In this document: piece after piece, positions 1 through 5,387 of the stretch | How positions within the stretch are numbered: position 1 is the stretch's first letter | Layout of the letters: each line of letters starts with the position of its first letter | Assembly (NCBI GenBank): GCA_025352345.1 | Contig: JANXTP010000329.1 | Span: 1-5,445, forward strand | DNA length: 5,445 bases | Reading direction: 5' to 3' | DNA from: Burkholderiales bacterium | Lineage (GTDB): Bacteria; Pseudomonadota; Gammaproteobacteria; Burkholderiales; Burkholderiaceae_C | Notes under the pieces: generated by a model | What the model saw: only the letters and a program-made list of their open reading frames with translations | Database searches by the model: none | Told to the model about the DNA's origin: nothing | Translations under genes and position numbers: made by a program

Positions 1-52
1 GGCTTACTGATGAGCTACGACAGGCCATTACCGCAACAGCCGCAGGATTCGG

Positions 53-1000
53 CTAATTCATTGTGTTCTTGCGGCGGCGCACCACAGCGCCTACTGCTGC
101 GAGTCCAACCAGCATCAGTGCGTAGCTCTCCGGCTCCGGGACGCCAGGGACGACAGGGTCGATGCCCCCGCCGCCAGTCGCAGTGCCGGCCTGGAGCGAG
201 GCTACGAAAACGCCGCTGTCGAAAATATCGTCCTCCGTGTCGGCGATGCCGATCACGATAGTGTGGCTGCCATCGGAGTTTCCGGCACCCAGAATGCCAG
301 TCACGGTGAGGACTCGAGTAAGACCGTTGTACTCTGTTCCGTACAGGCCGTCACCCACCGGGTTGCTTATGAAATTGGTCGGGTTGTCCGGGGTGTTTGA
401 AATTAGGTCGCCACTGCCAAACTTGGCATAGTTCACGCCGTCAACGAAGAAGCCGAAGATGTCGGTCACGCTCTGGGTCGGGAATTCTTCAGTACCAAAC
501 ACGAACTGCGCCGACACCGAGGTTTTGCCTGCCGCAACATTGAATTTGAAGCTGAGCACGTTGGCGTCGAGAGTGTCCGACGCGCCGCCTGCGCTGGCGC
601 TCAATGCGCCGAGTTTTGCATTCTCGCCGCTGTCTGACTGACCGGAGAAATCGTCCAGGGTATTGGTGTTCGGCAGGTTGACGTTGCCGCTCGTGAGCAG
701 AATGCCGTTCGCCAGTTCCAGCGTCGGCGACGAGCCCGACGATGGCGCAAGATTGAAGCCGCTGTAGGTGGCCGATTGCTGAAACGATGTGGTGTTTGTA
801 CCCTGGTAAGTGCCCGAACCCGCGACGACGTAGATGCCGCTGCCGGACGCGAGCACGGCATTGGTCAGCGTTTCCGCGATGCCGGTAGTGCTGTTGATGG
901 CGTTGATGGGCTGCGCCGATACGCCGCCGGACGCAAGTGCAAGCAGCGTACTGGCCGCAGTGCCGATCAACGTCCTAATCGAGATGATGTACTTGTTCAT
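53..1000 (-). CDS. PEP-CTERM sorted, choice-of-anchor L-type secreted protein
   Basis: A 315-residue exported protein, probably surface-attached or extracellular matrix-associated; no enzymatic role is visible. An N-terminal signal peptide (about 1-29, hydrophobic run LIGTAASTLLALA, cleavage likely after VSA) is followed by a beta-rich domain (about 41-270) with hallmarks of the choice-of-anchor L family: ANGILLTSG (98-105), FVFGTEEFP (167-174), DIFGFFVDG (180-188), EYNGLTRVLTV (223-233) and GIADTEDDIFDSGVF (251-265). A Gly-rich linker leads to the sorting tail: VPEPES (287-292), a hydrophobic segment (293-307) and RRRK (308-311). Exosortases are known to cleave such tails. The ATG at 1000 is chosen over an in-frame ATG at 1051 because AGGGAG lies 8 nt before it and the signal peptide then starts normally. 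It lies 96 bp downstream of the other PEP-CTERM gene, same strand. Family and sorting are confident; the ligand or role is unknown. Confidence 0.9.
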   Translation of the reverse strand: MNKYIISIRTLIGTAASTLLALASGGVSAQPINAINSTTGIAETLTNAVLASGSGIYVVAGSGTYQGTNTTSFQQSATYSGFNLAPSSGSSPTLELANGILLTSGNVNLPNTNTLDDFSGQSDSGENAKLGALSASAGGASDTLDANVLSFKFNVAAGKTSVSAQFVFGTEEFPTQSVTDIFGFFVDGVNYAKFGSGDLISNTPDNPTNFISNPVGDGLYGTEYNGLTRVLTVTGILGAGNSDGSHTIVIGIADTEDDIFDSGVFVASLQAGTATGGGGIDPVVPGVPEPESYALMLVGLAAVGAVVRRRKNTMN

Positions 1001-1008
1001 TCCAATTA

Positions 1009-1014
1009 CTCCCT
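1009..1014 (-). promoter_or_regulatory. Ribosome binding site deciding the start at 1000
   Basis: On the minus strand AGGGAG lies 8 nt before the ATG at 1000. The alternative in-frame ATG at 1051 would add 17 residues ahead of a normal signal peptide, so the shorter start is preferred. Confidence 0.7.
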
Positions 1015-1096
1015 GAATTGCATTTGCGACGGTGATCAAAAAGCGAATCACATCTCACCGAAGACGCTCGACAACAAAAATTCCAACATGCAAAGC

Positions 1097-2524
1097 CTAC
1101 CGAAACCTCCGGCGTCGGCGCGCAATCGAACCGACAGCACCCAGGCCCAAAAACATCAACGCATAGGTTTCGGGCTCCGGCACGGCGCTCACTTCCAGCG
1201 TCAACGGCGTTTGCGTGCCGGTGAAGCGCCCATCGCCCGCGAAGGTCAATGCGGTGACGAATGCAGTGGCGTCGGTCGGATCAAGTCCGGCACTGGTTTC
1301 GATTCCACGCACCCGGAATCGATCCACGCCCAGCCCTGCAAAGACGTATTCGTCGCCTGCGTTCAGCAACGTGGCGAAGCTGTAGGCAGTGCCATTAAAC
1401 AGATCGAGTTCAAACGCGCCATCGCCAATCGACGGCAGCTTGACGCTGCGGAACAACGGATCATCGACGCCGATTTGGTAGTCGTACCCGATGGCCACCA
1501 AGGGATCTATGAGGACTTGTTGCCCTTGTTGTACTGCGATGTCGAACTTAAACACACCATCCGGCCCGACGTTGGGCAAGAAAACCGTCATATCGCCCGC
1601 TGAGACAGGCAATGGGGTGAACTCGAAAAACGTCCGCGAGCGACCTCGCAGGAGCTCGCTGGGCGTGACGATGTCCAACTGAACCGAGGCTTCATAGTGC
1701 TTGCCGATCTCCAGTGCATTTGGAAATCCAGGCTGGGAGGCATACAAAAAAGCTTCGTTGAACCTGTAGCTCGTAACACCTGTAGGCAGAAAGACTTCGT
1801 GAATCAGCTTGATGTTGCTGACGGTGCCGGTGGCAGCGTCCACGTCGAATGTGCGGAGTTGAACGCTGGCATTGGTCAATCCTGAAGAACCGGCCGGCAC
1901 GTTCCAGCGGATCGTCGGGTTCAGACCACCGCCGGTGAGGGCGACATCGGTAACGAAGGGCGGGAGGGCGTTGGGGTCGTAGTCGGGCGCGTTGTACGTC
2001 ACCGAAGTCGGGCCAGTGGGCCCCACCGGGTTGGTGACAGTGACGCGCAACGGGGTGGCGTCCAAAGCAGGCAGAAAGGACGTGAGGTTGCTGCGCAGGT
2101 TGGCACTGAAGTACTCGTTGCGGAAACCGCCAAGGCCGGATGTCAAACCAACGAACCCACTAAACACTAGCGGAAATGGCTGACTCCCGAATGCGGGGTG
2201 GCTGATCGACACTGACGTGGAGGCGCCGTTGGTACTTTGGTACAGGTTCCCATCGACACCTAAGTAAGGAGAGAAATCCGTATCGGGCGATGGGGTCGCG
2301 AAGACCGACACGGACAGCAGATCGTTGCCCGACAACCAGGGGTACGTCCGACTGATCCCTCGTCTGTCGTTGTAGACGACAGCTCCTACTGGTCCGAACG
2401 CTGGATCGGAAAGGTCGAAGGCGCGCGGTGTGACTGCCTGTGCCATGGCGGTGGCGACAAAGAAAGCCGATGCGGCGGCAATAAGGGCTGCATCACGCAA
2501 GGAGCGTGTCGATGAAAAATGCAT
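1097..2524 (-). CDS. PEP-CTERM sorted multi-domain secreted protein
   Basis: A 475-residue exported protein. A signal peptide (about 1-28: basic start with R7 and R10, hydrophobic ALIAAASAFFVATAMA, cleavage after AMA) precedes a Ser/Thr-rich beta region (about 30-180). Residues about 187-290 look like a fibronectin III-like beta sandwich (PPFVTDVALTGGG, IRWNVPAG, a late GKHYEASVQLDI strand); this is read by eye. Residues about 308-447 form a further domain with VFKFDIAVQQGQQVLIDP, GYDYQIG, DPLFRSVKLP, GVDRFRVRGIE and DATAFVTALTFAGDG. I believe this block recurs in PEP-CTERM proteins but cannot name it. The tail is VPEPET (448-453), a hydrophobic segment (454-468) and RRRRR (469-473), the exosortase sorting signal. 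GGAAGG sits 6 nt before the ATG. It is the upstream member of a pair with the choice-of-anchor L gene; co-transcription is possible because I see no good terminator in the 96-bp gap. Role unknown, probably matrix or cell-surface. Confidence 0.88.
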   Translation of the reverse strand: MHFSSTRSLRDAALIAAASAFFVATAMAQAVTPRAFDLSDPAFGPVGAVVYNDRRGISRTYPWLSGNDLLSVSVFATPSPDTDFSPYLGVDGNLYQSTNGASTSVSISHPAFGSQPFPLVFSGFVGLTSGLGGFRNEYFSANLRSNLTSFLPALDATPLRVTVTNPVGPTGPTSVTYNAPDYDPNALPPFVTDVALTGGGLNPTIRWNVPAGSSGLTNASVQLRTFDVDAATGTVSNIKLIHEVFLPTGVTSYRFNEAFLYASQPGFPNALEIGKHYEASVQLDIVTPSELLRGRSRTFFEFTPLPVSAGDMTVFLPNVGPDGVFKFDIAVQQGQQVLIDPLVAIGYDYQIGVDDPLFRSVKLPSIGDGAFELDLFNGTAYSFATLLNAGDEYVFAGLGVDRFRVRGIETSAGLDPTDATAFVTALTFAGDGRFTGTQTPLTLEVSAVPEPETYALMFLGLGAVGSIARRRRRFR

Positions 2525-2688
2525 GAGAGGCCTTCCGAAATTGAGTTTGTTGATGTCAAAGATCGACTATGGCAAGCAAACTGCTCTTTGAGAGCCCCGC
2601 ACAACATCATGCATTAATGCTCGCTCTCTGACTGCATGCAAGTTGTATGCGCGATGCGCTATTTAGTCGGTAGCCCATTGGTCAAATT

Positions 2689-2717
2689 CATTCCCCACCC
2701 CCACAACTGAGGGAATG
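2689..2717. repeat. 7-bp inverted repeat (stem-loop)
   Basis: CATTCCC (2689-2695) and GGGAATG (2711-2717) are perfect inverted copies with a 15-nt C-rich spacer. No T-run follows on either strand, so it is not an intrinsic terminator. It lies about 165 bp upstream of the PEP-CTERM pair and could be a regulatory site, but this is unproven. Confidence 0.4.
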
Positions 2718-3066
2718 GGTAGACACCAATCCGCCACATCGGGGCTGACGGGCTTAGCCCGGCGCTGGCAAACGAGAAGTCCTTCGATTGAAGCAACAGG
2801 ACGGCCCTGCGGCTGCGTCAGGCAGACGATTTACCCAGGCCCGGCGGTCGGGAGCGACCGCTTCTGGCCCGGACAAGCCAAAGCGGAGTTCAAGTTGGCC
2901 GCCGTAAGCCAGTCATCCAAGGCGGGCCAGCAGGGGAAATTCTGAGCGGATCACCAGGGGCTGGGTCTTGGCCGAGTGCGGATACTGGCCTGGGTAAATG
3001 CCGCACTCCGCGTTTGAGGTGGCACTCAAATGAAGCGTGAAGCAACTTCAAAGACGACCTGACGCA

Positions 3067-3107
3067 AAAGAAAAAAGGCGCCAAACAGTTGATTTGCCTG
3101 GCGCCTT
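3067..3107 (-). terminator. Intrinsic terminator, minus strand
   Basis: AAGGCGCCA (3075-3083) and TGGCGCCTT (3099-3107) form a perfect 9-bp stem with a 15-nt loop. Read on the minus strand the stem runs straight into TTTTTTCTTTT (3076-3066 region), the classic intrinsic terminator layout. No convincing minus-strand gene lies immediately upstream. It may end transcription from the cassette array or from a lost gene, and it would shield the PEP-CTERM genes from read-through. Confidence 0.75.
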
Positions 3108-3213
3108 CCGTCTTCTGTGGACTCATCACGAGTCGATTCTGGTGGACCGGGGTCACTCGAAAAATTACTGCTATGCAGTGTAGATGCTTGCGATCGAGCT
3201 TTCATGAATTGAG

Positions 3214-3237
3214 ATATGCCCCCAAATATGCCCCCAA
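3214..3237. repeat. Perfect 12-bp tandem direct repeat
   Basis: ATATGCCCCCAA occurs twice head to tail (3214-3225 and 3226-3237). The right copy overlaps the proposed attC R' box. Paired short C- or G-run repeats like this resemble arm-type integrase sites of genomic islands, but no island integrase is in the window, so the function is open. Confidence 0.65.
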
Positions 3238-3301
3238 CGAATCGGCTCTGGCCTGGTCATGCGGCCTCGCCGGCTAAGGCGGTTGGGCCTCGGCTTGAGC
3301 G
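3232..3301 (-). other. Distal part of an integron attC site, split by the IS
   Basis: Read on the minus strand from 3301: C, then GCTCAAGCC (3300-3292), which matches the canonical attC L'' box GTTCAAGCC with one change. After a GC-rich internal stem region comes GGCCAGAGC (3253-3245). It pairs with L'' at seven of nine positions and serves as L'. A 6-nt spacer follows, then GTTGGGG (3238-3232), close to the R' consensus GTTRRRY. Joined to GCCTAAC plus CCCT on the far side of the IS, it gives an 81-bp attC with the usual 5-nt R''-L'' spacer. The L'' match and the spacing are the strong parts; the L' and R' assignments are weaker because the final base of R' is off consensus. Confidence 0.5.
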
Positions 3302-3308
3302 AATACGA

Positions 3309-3318
3309 AGGGACTTCC
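3309..3318 (+). repeat. Left sub-terminal inverted repeat of the IS
   Basis: AGGGACTTCC is a perfect 10-bp inverted match to 4778-4787, inside the inferred left end, as is typical of the IS1111 group. Confidence 0.75.
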
Positions 3319-3398
3319 CACCTTCTGACCAACGGCGTCGAGGCGCCAAGATTGATGGTGCGAAACGTCAATCTGCGGTCCTTTGAAAGGGGAAGCCC

Positions 3399-4469
3399 AT
3401 GAACGAGATTACCCGAGTCGGCGTTGATCTGGCCAAGCGCGTGATCCAGGTCCACGCTGTCAACGCCGCCGGCCACGTGGTGGCCGCCAAAGCCCTGCCC
3501 GCTGACAAGTTCGCCGCCTGGTGCGCGCAGCTGCCGGGCGGCTGTCTGGTCGCGATGGAAGCCTGCAGCGGCGCTCACCACTGGGCGCGCAAGCTGCGCG
3601 GCTACGGCCTGGATGCGCGACTGATCGCCGGCCACTTCGTCACTCCCTACCGCATGGCCGGCAAGGGCGGCAAGAACGACGCAGCAGACGCTGCGGCCAT
3701 CTGCGAGGCCGCTGGCCGGCCCCACATGCGCTTCGTGCCGGTGAAGACGCCCGCACAGCAGGCCTTGCTGGCCATCCACCGGCTGCGCGAGGGCTACAAG
3801 GAAGAGCGCACCGCCTGCATCAACCGCATCCGTGGCCTGCTCACCGAATTCGGCATCGTCTTCGCGCAAAGCCCCGAGGCACTTCGTCAGGGCCTGGCCG
3901 ACGTTCTCGAAGACGCCAGCAACGAACTGCCCGGCATCGCACGCCTGGCGCTGCAGCAAGCACGGTTGCACTGGATCGAGCTGGAATGCCGCATCGCCAG
4001 TTGCGACGAGCGCATCGCTGCGCACGTGCGCACCGACGAGCAAGCCAAGGCCGCCGGGCAGCTCGCCGGCATCGGCCCCGTGACCGCCTCGGCACTGGTC
4101 GCCACGGTGGGCGACTTCACGCAGTTCAAGAACGGTGCGCAGTTCGGCTCCTGGCTGGGCTTGGTGCCTCGGCAGCACTCCAGCGGCGGCAAGACGCAGT
4201 TCGGGCGCATCACCAAGCGTGGCGACGACTTCCTGCGCACGCTGCTGATCCAGGGCGCCAAGTCGGCGGTCATGACGGCGCACAAACGCACCGACAAGAT
4301 CTCGCAGTGGCTGGTGCAGTTGCTGGCCCGCGTGGGCTGGCAGAAGGCCGTGGTGGCGCTGGCCAACAAGAACGCGCGCATCGTCTGGGCGCTACTGGCC
4401 AAGGGCAGGCAGTTCGATCCGAATCACGTGTCGATCAAACCCGGTGACATGCCGGCGGCAGCGGCCTGA
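3399..4469 (+). CDS. IS1111-group transposase (IS110 family, DEDD recombinase)
   Basis: A 356-residue, apparently intact transposase that moves the element by RNA-guided recombination, as shown for IS110-family relatives. The N-terminal RuvC-like domain (about 5-160) shows all four acidic residues: D10 in VGVDLAK, E54 in AMEACSGAHHWAR, and D94 and D97 in KNDAADA. ICEAAGRPHMRFVPVK (101-116) is typical of the IS1111 branch. A helical linker (about 120-215) leads to the C-terminal Transposase_20 domain (about 220-305), with GIGPVTASAL, FGSWLGLVPRQ and SSGGKTQFGRITKRG. The serine before GG (S262, possibly S261) is the likely catalytic serine. Length is normal and no frameshift or missing catalytic residue is seen. 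AAAGGGG lies 6 nt before the ATG. Short-distance folding of the noncoding RNA downstream would supply target choice. Confidence 0.95.
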   Translation: MNEITRVGVDLAKRVIQVHAVNAAGHVVAAKALPADKFAAWCAQLPGGCLVAMEACSGAHHWARKLRGYGLDARLIAGHFVTPYRMAGKGGKNDAADAAAICEAAGRPHMRFVPVKTPAQQALLAIHRLREGYKEERTACINRIRGLLTEFGIVFAQSPEALRQGLADVLEDASNELPGIARLALQQARLHWIELECRIASCDERIAAHVRTDEQAKAAGQLAGIGPVTASALVATVGDFTQFKNGAQFGSWLGLVPRQHSSGGKTQFGRITKRGDDFLRTLLIQGAKSAVMTAHKRTDKISQWLVQLLARVGWQKAVVALANKNARIVWALLAKGRQFDPNHVSIKPGDMPAAAA

Positions 4470-4533
4470 AACCCGAATCCCCAACCAACAAGTTCTTCCT
4501 GAAGACGTGCGTTCGACGATGCATCACACAGGT

Positions 4534-4707
4534 CAGACCGGCAGCAGGCAAGCTCGACTAACCCTGTGCTGCGCCATGCATGGCGACAGCGGCGAGTGAA
4601 TGGAGCCCTGCTGAGCGGTTGGTATCTGGGCCCGCACCGAAACCTCGGTGCAACAAGGCCGCCTGTAGATGTGCAGTCTGTTCTCTGTGGCGCTACATCA
4701 AACCCGA
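4534..4707 (+). ncRNA. Candidate seekRNA/bridge RNA of the IS
   Basis: In the IS1111 group the guide RNA is encoded downstream of the transposase; this is the matching place. GCAGCA (4541-4546) and TGCTGC (4567-4572) enclose a 20-nt loop. In that loop, CTAACCC (4558-4564) is the exact complement of GGGTTAG (4793-4799), just outside the IS on the attC core side, as expected for a right target guide. A second hairpin, GCACCGA-AACC-TCGGTGC (4634-4651), is perfect. CCTGTA (4662-4667) is identical to the last six bases of the inferred IS (4785-4790), as expected for a left donor guide, and is followed by a GATGT/ACATC-bounded loop. I could not find a convincing right donor guide, and the left target guide is ambiguous. 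Boundaries are approximate; structure was read by eye. Confidence 0.45.
4572..4585. repeat. 14-bp perfect palindrome in the IS noncoding end
   Basis: CGCCATGCATGGCG reads identically on both strands and follows the proposed target loop directly. It could form part of the RNA fold or a protein-binding site in the right end of the IS. Confidence 0.5.
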
Positions 4708-4777
4708 ACTCAGGTCTTGAGGAAAACAGCAAAGGCCTCTATCGCAAACAACCCGCATCAAACTGATTGAGTAATTT

Positions 4778-4787
4778 GGAAGTCCCT
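4778..4787 (+). repeat. Right sub-terminal inverted repeat of the IS
   Basis: GGAAGTCCCT is the perfect inverted partner of 3309-3318. Three further bases (GTA) reach the inferred IS end at 4790. Confidence 0.75.
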
Positions 4788-4790
4788 GTA

Positions 4791-4801
4791 AGGGGTTAGG
4801 C
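4791..4801 (-). other. Proximal part (R'' box) of the split attC
   Basis: On the minus strand GCCTAAC (4801-4795) matches the attC R'' consensus RYYYAAC exactly and contains the stop codon of the cassette gene, a common cassette arrangement. CCCT follows and the IS then begins. The remainder of the site continues at 3301. Confidence 0.55.
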
Positions 4802-5231
4802 GTCACTCTGCCTCGCGAAGTACTCGATGTACCGGCCGACATGCACCCAATACTGTTCTTGCGACGCGAAGGTAATTTGAATCCCTCGTTCGTCCTTCTT
4901 GGTTCCATACACGAGCAGCAACGAATCCTTGTTTTCCCAAAGTACGCGGTACGGCGATGATGATTCATTGCCTTCATATCCGGCATAGCTTCGTCTCGCG
5001 GTATACCGCTGGGTCAGCTTACCCAAGCCTTCGAGAAGGAAGGTCTGGAACTTCATTGAGCCGGGAGGATTTTCGCCCCAAGCCGCAACAGTAGCTTCCT
5101 TGTCCGAACGCCAGGTTCCAAGAAGCCAAGTCGAGGGACTTCCATTCAGCGCTGCGGGGCGTGAAGTTCTAAAGAGCTTGGTTTGAGTAAGGCGCATCGC
5201 AAGAGAGGATGGTGTTTGTGTGACGCCTAAC
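4795..5231 (-). mobile_element. Integron gene cassette (single gene)
   Basis: On the minus strand the unit starts with core GTTAGGC (5231-5225). A 27-nt leader, one open frame and a stop codon within GCCTAAC (4801-4795) follow. The two ends extend to a perfect 12-bp inverted repeat: GTTAGGCGTCAC (4795-4806) and GTGACGCCTAAC (5220-5231). The compact layout, with one gene filling the unit and no promoter of its own, is standard for gene cassettes. By eye the stretch is less GC-rich than the IS and the PEP-CTERM genes, also common for cassettes. Its attC is interrupted by the IS. Confidence 0.6.
4796..5197 (-). CDS. Hypothetical cassette-borne protein, possibly lipocalin-like
   Basis: A 133-residue soluble protein with no signal peptide, no membrane segment and no cysteine. 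From residue 24 it reads WLLGTWRSDKEATVAAW, then GLGKLTQRYTARRSYAGYEG, SPYRVLWENKDSLLLVYG, IQITFASQEQYWVHVG and YIEYFARQ at the end. The GTW opening followed by regular short beta-strand-like segments recalls small lipocalin-like or beta-barrel domain proteins, some of which I believe occur in integron cassettes; this is a weak family guess. The ATG at 5197 is the only good start; the next methionine is at residue 49 and would remove the conserved-looking opening. No Shine-Dalgarno sequence is visible, so translation may be weak or use an atypical start. Expression would depend on a promoter upstream of attI. The stop lies in the R'' box. Confidence 0.75.
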   Translation of the reverse strand: MRLTQTKLFRTSRPAALNGSPSTWLLGTWRSDKEATVAAWGENPPGSMKFQTFLLEGLGKLTQRYTARRSYAGYEGNESSSPYRVLWENKDSLLLVYGTKKDERGIQITFASQEQYWVHVGRYIEYFARQSDA

Positions 5232-5290
5232 TACTAGTTTATGCAGCACGCACTGCTGCTTAACTCGGCGGGCTGCCGCTTAACCAATCC
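5225..5290 (-). other. attI-like integron primary recombination site
   Basis: Read on the minus strand, GTTAAGC occurs at 5284-5278 and again at 5264-5258, 20 bp apart, each followed by (A/G)GCAG; core GTTAGGC (5231-5225) follows 33 bp after the second. In attI1 of class 1 integrons, as I remember it, two direct repeats GTTA(T/C)G-(C/A)GCAG lie 19 bp apart and the second is 32 bp from GTTAGGC; GTTACGCAGCAG there resembles GTTAAGCAGCAG here. GCATAAAC (5244-5237) sits where the inner half-site of attI lies. An alternative is an attC in plus orientation, since GCAGCA (5243-5248) pairs with TGCTGC (5254-5259), but its far R' box is missing (GGCTGCC instead of GTTRRRY). Confidence 0.55.
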
Positions 5291-5334
5291 CAAGCTGCGA
5301 ACGCCAAGCTGTTGACTGGCAATGTTATTTCGAC

Positions 5335-5341
5335 GCTTAAC
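5335..5341 (-). repeat. Third GTTAAGC copy upstream of attI
   Basis: The minus strand shows GTTAAGC again at 5341-5335, 57 bp upstream of the nearest copy. It may be an accessory integrase-binding site or chance. Confidence 0.3.
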
Positions 5342-5348
5342 TGTTGTT

Positions 5349-5378
5349 TTATAAGGGGTATCCTTTTAGCTCCAGCAA
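5349..5378 (-). promoter_or_regulatory. Candidate cassette promoter (Pc)
   Basis: On the minus strand TTGCTG (5378-5373) and TTATAA (5354-5349) are separated by 18 bp. This is a plausible sigma-70 pair pointing through attI into the cassette gene, the place where a cassette promoter is expected. It was found by eye and matches consensus only moderately. Confidence 0.35.
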
Positions 5379-5387
5379 CGCCGTAAC

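Larger units (their letters stand above)
2525..3231. other. Intergenic stretch without a convincing gene
   Basis: About 700 bp between the PEP-CTERM genes and the attC-like segment. Its short open frames (for example 2715-2945 plus, 2890-3156 minus, 3026-3205 minus) lack a ribosome binding site and a recognisable protein pattern, and two cross the terminator hairpin. What can be supported is a 7-bp stem-loop at 2689-2717, a minus-strand terminator at 3067-3107 and a tandem duplication at 3214-3237. The promoter of the PEP-CTERM pair should lie here. I found no convincing -35/-10 pair and no good sigma-54 (GG-N10-GC) element. Decayed cassette or mobile DNA is possible but not shown. Confidence 0.6.
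3302..4790 (+). mobile_element. IS1111-type insertion sequence (IS110 family)
   Basis: A complete element of about 1.49 kb, the usual size for the IS1111 group. It has one transposase gene (3399-4469) and a roughly 320-bp noncoding right end. AGGGACTTCC (3309-3318) and GGAAGTCCCT (4778-4787) are perfect 10-bp inverted repeats. IS1111-group repeats are sub-terminal, as I recall 7 bp from the left end and 3 bp from the right, which puts the ends at 3302 and 4790. With these ends, joining the flanks restores an attC-like sequence with a 5-nt spacer, which supports them. No target duplication is expected in this family and none is seen. Exact ends are uncertain by a few bases, because CGAATA at the left junction also resembles attC. 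Confidence 0.8.

Noticed and set aside
38..54. AGCCG/CGGCT stem overlapping the stop codon of the choice-of-anchor L gene.
   Set aside because: It is only 5 bp long and has no T-run on the minus strand; not a supportable terminator.
1020..1060. AGCG...CGCTTTTT on the minus strand between the two PEP-CTERM genes, resembling a terminator.
   Set aside because: The stem is only four base pairs with a loop of about 19 nt, too weak to call.
1066..1086. Weak sigma-54-like TGG-N8-TTG spacing on the minus strand in the gap between the PEP-CTERM genes.
   Set aside because: The essential GC of the -12 element is absent (GT) and the -24 element lacks its CAC, so it is not supportable.
2537..2559. Perfect TTGACA on the minus strand (2559-2554) upstream of the 475-residue PEP-CTERM gene.
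   Set aside because: At 17-bp spacing the -10 position falls on the ribosome binding site GGAAGG, which is not -10-like, and too little leader would remain.
3130..3165. On the minus strand a TTCGAGT...GGTCCACCA stretch followed by the terminator at 3107-3067 resembles the 3' end of a tRNA gene, as at an island attachment site.
   Set aside because: The T-loop is out of register by one base relative to the CCA end, position 61 would not be the near-invariant C, and the 5' half of the T-stem is missing. It cannot be called a tRNA or a reliable att core.
3026..3205. 59-codon minus-strand open frame starting just after the tandem repeat.
   Set aside because: It has no ribosome binding site, its sequence is low in recognisable pattern, and it runs through the terminator hairpin and T-run.
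3171..4283. Long minus-strand open frame of 370 codons antisense to the transposase.
   Set aside because: It is a shadow of the GC-rich transposase gene in another frame, with no ribosome binding site and no family features.
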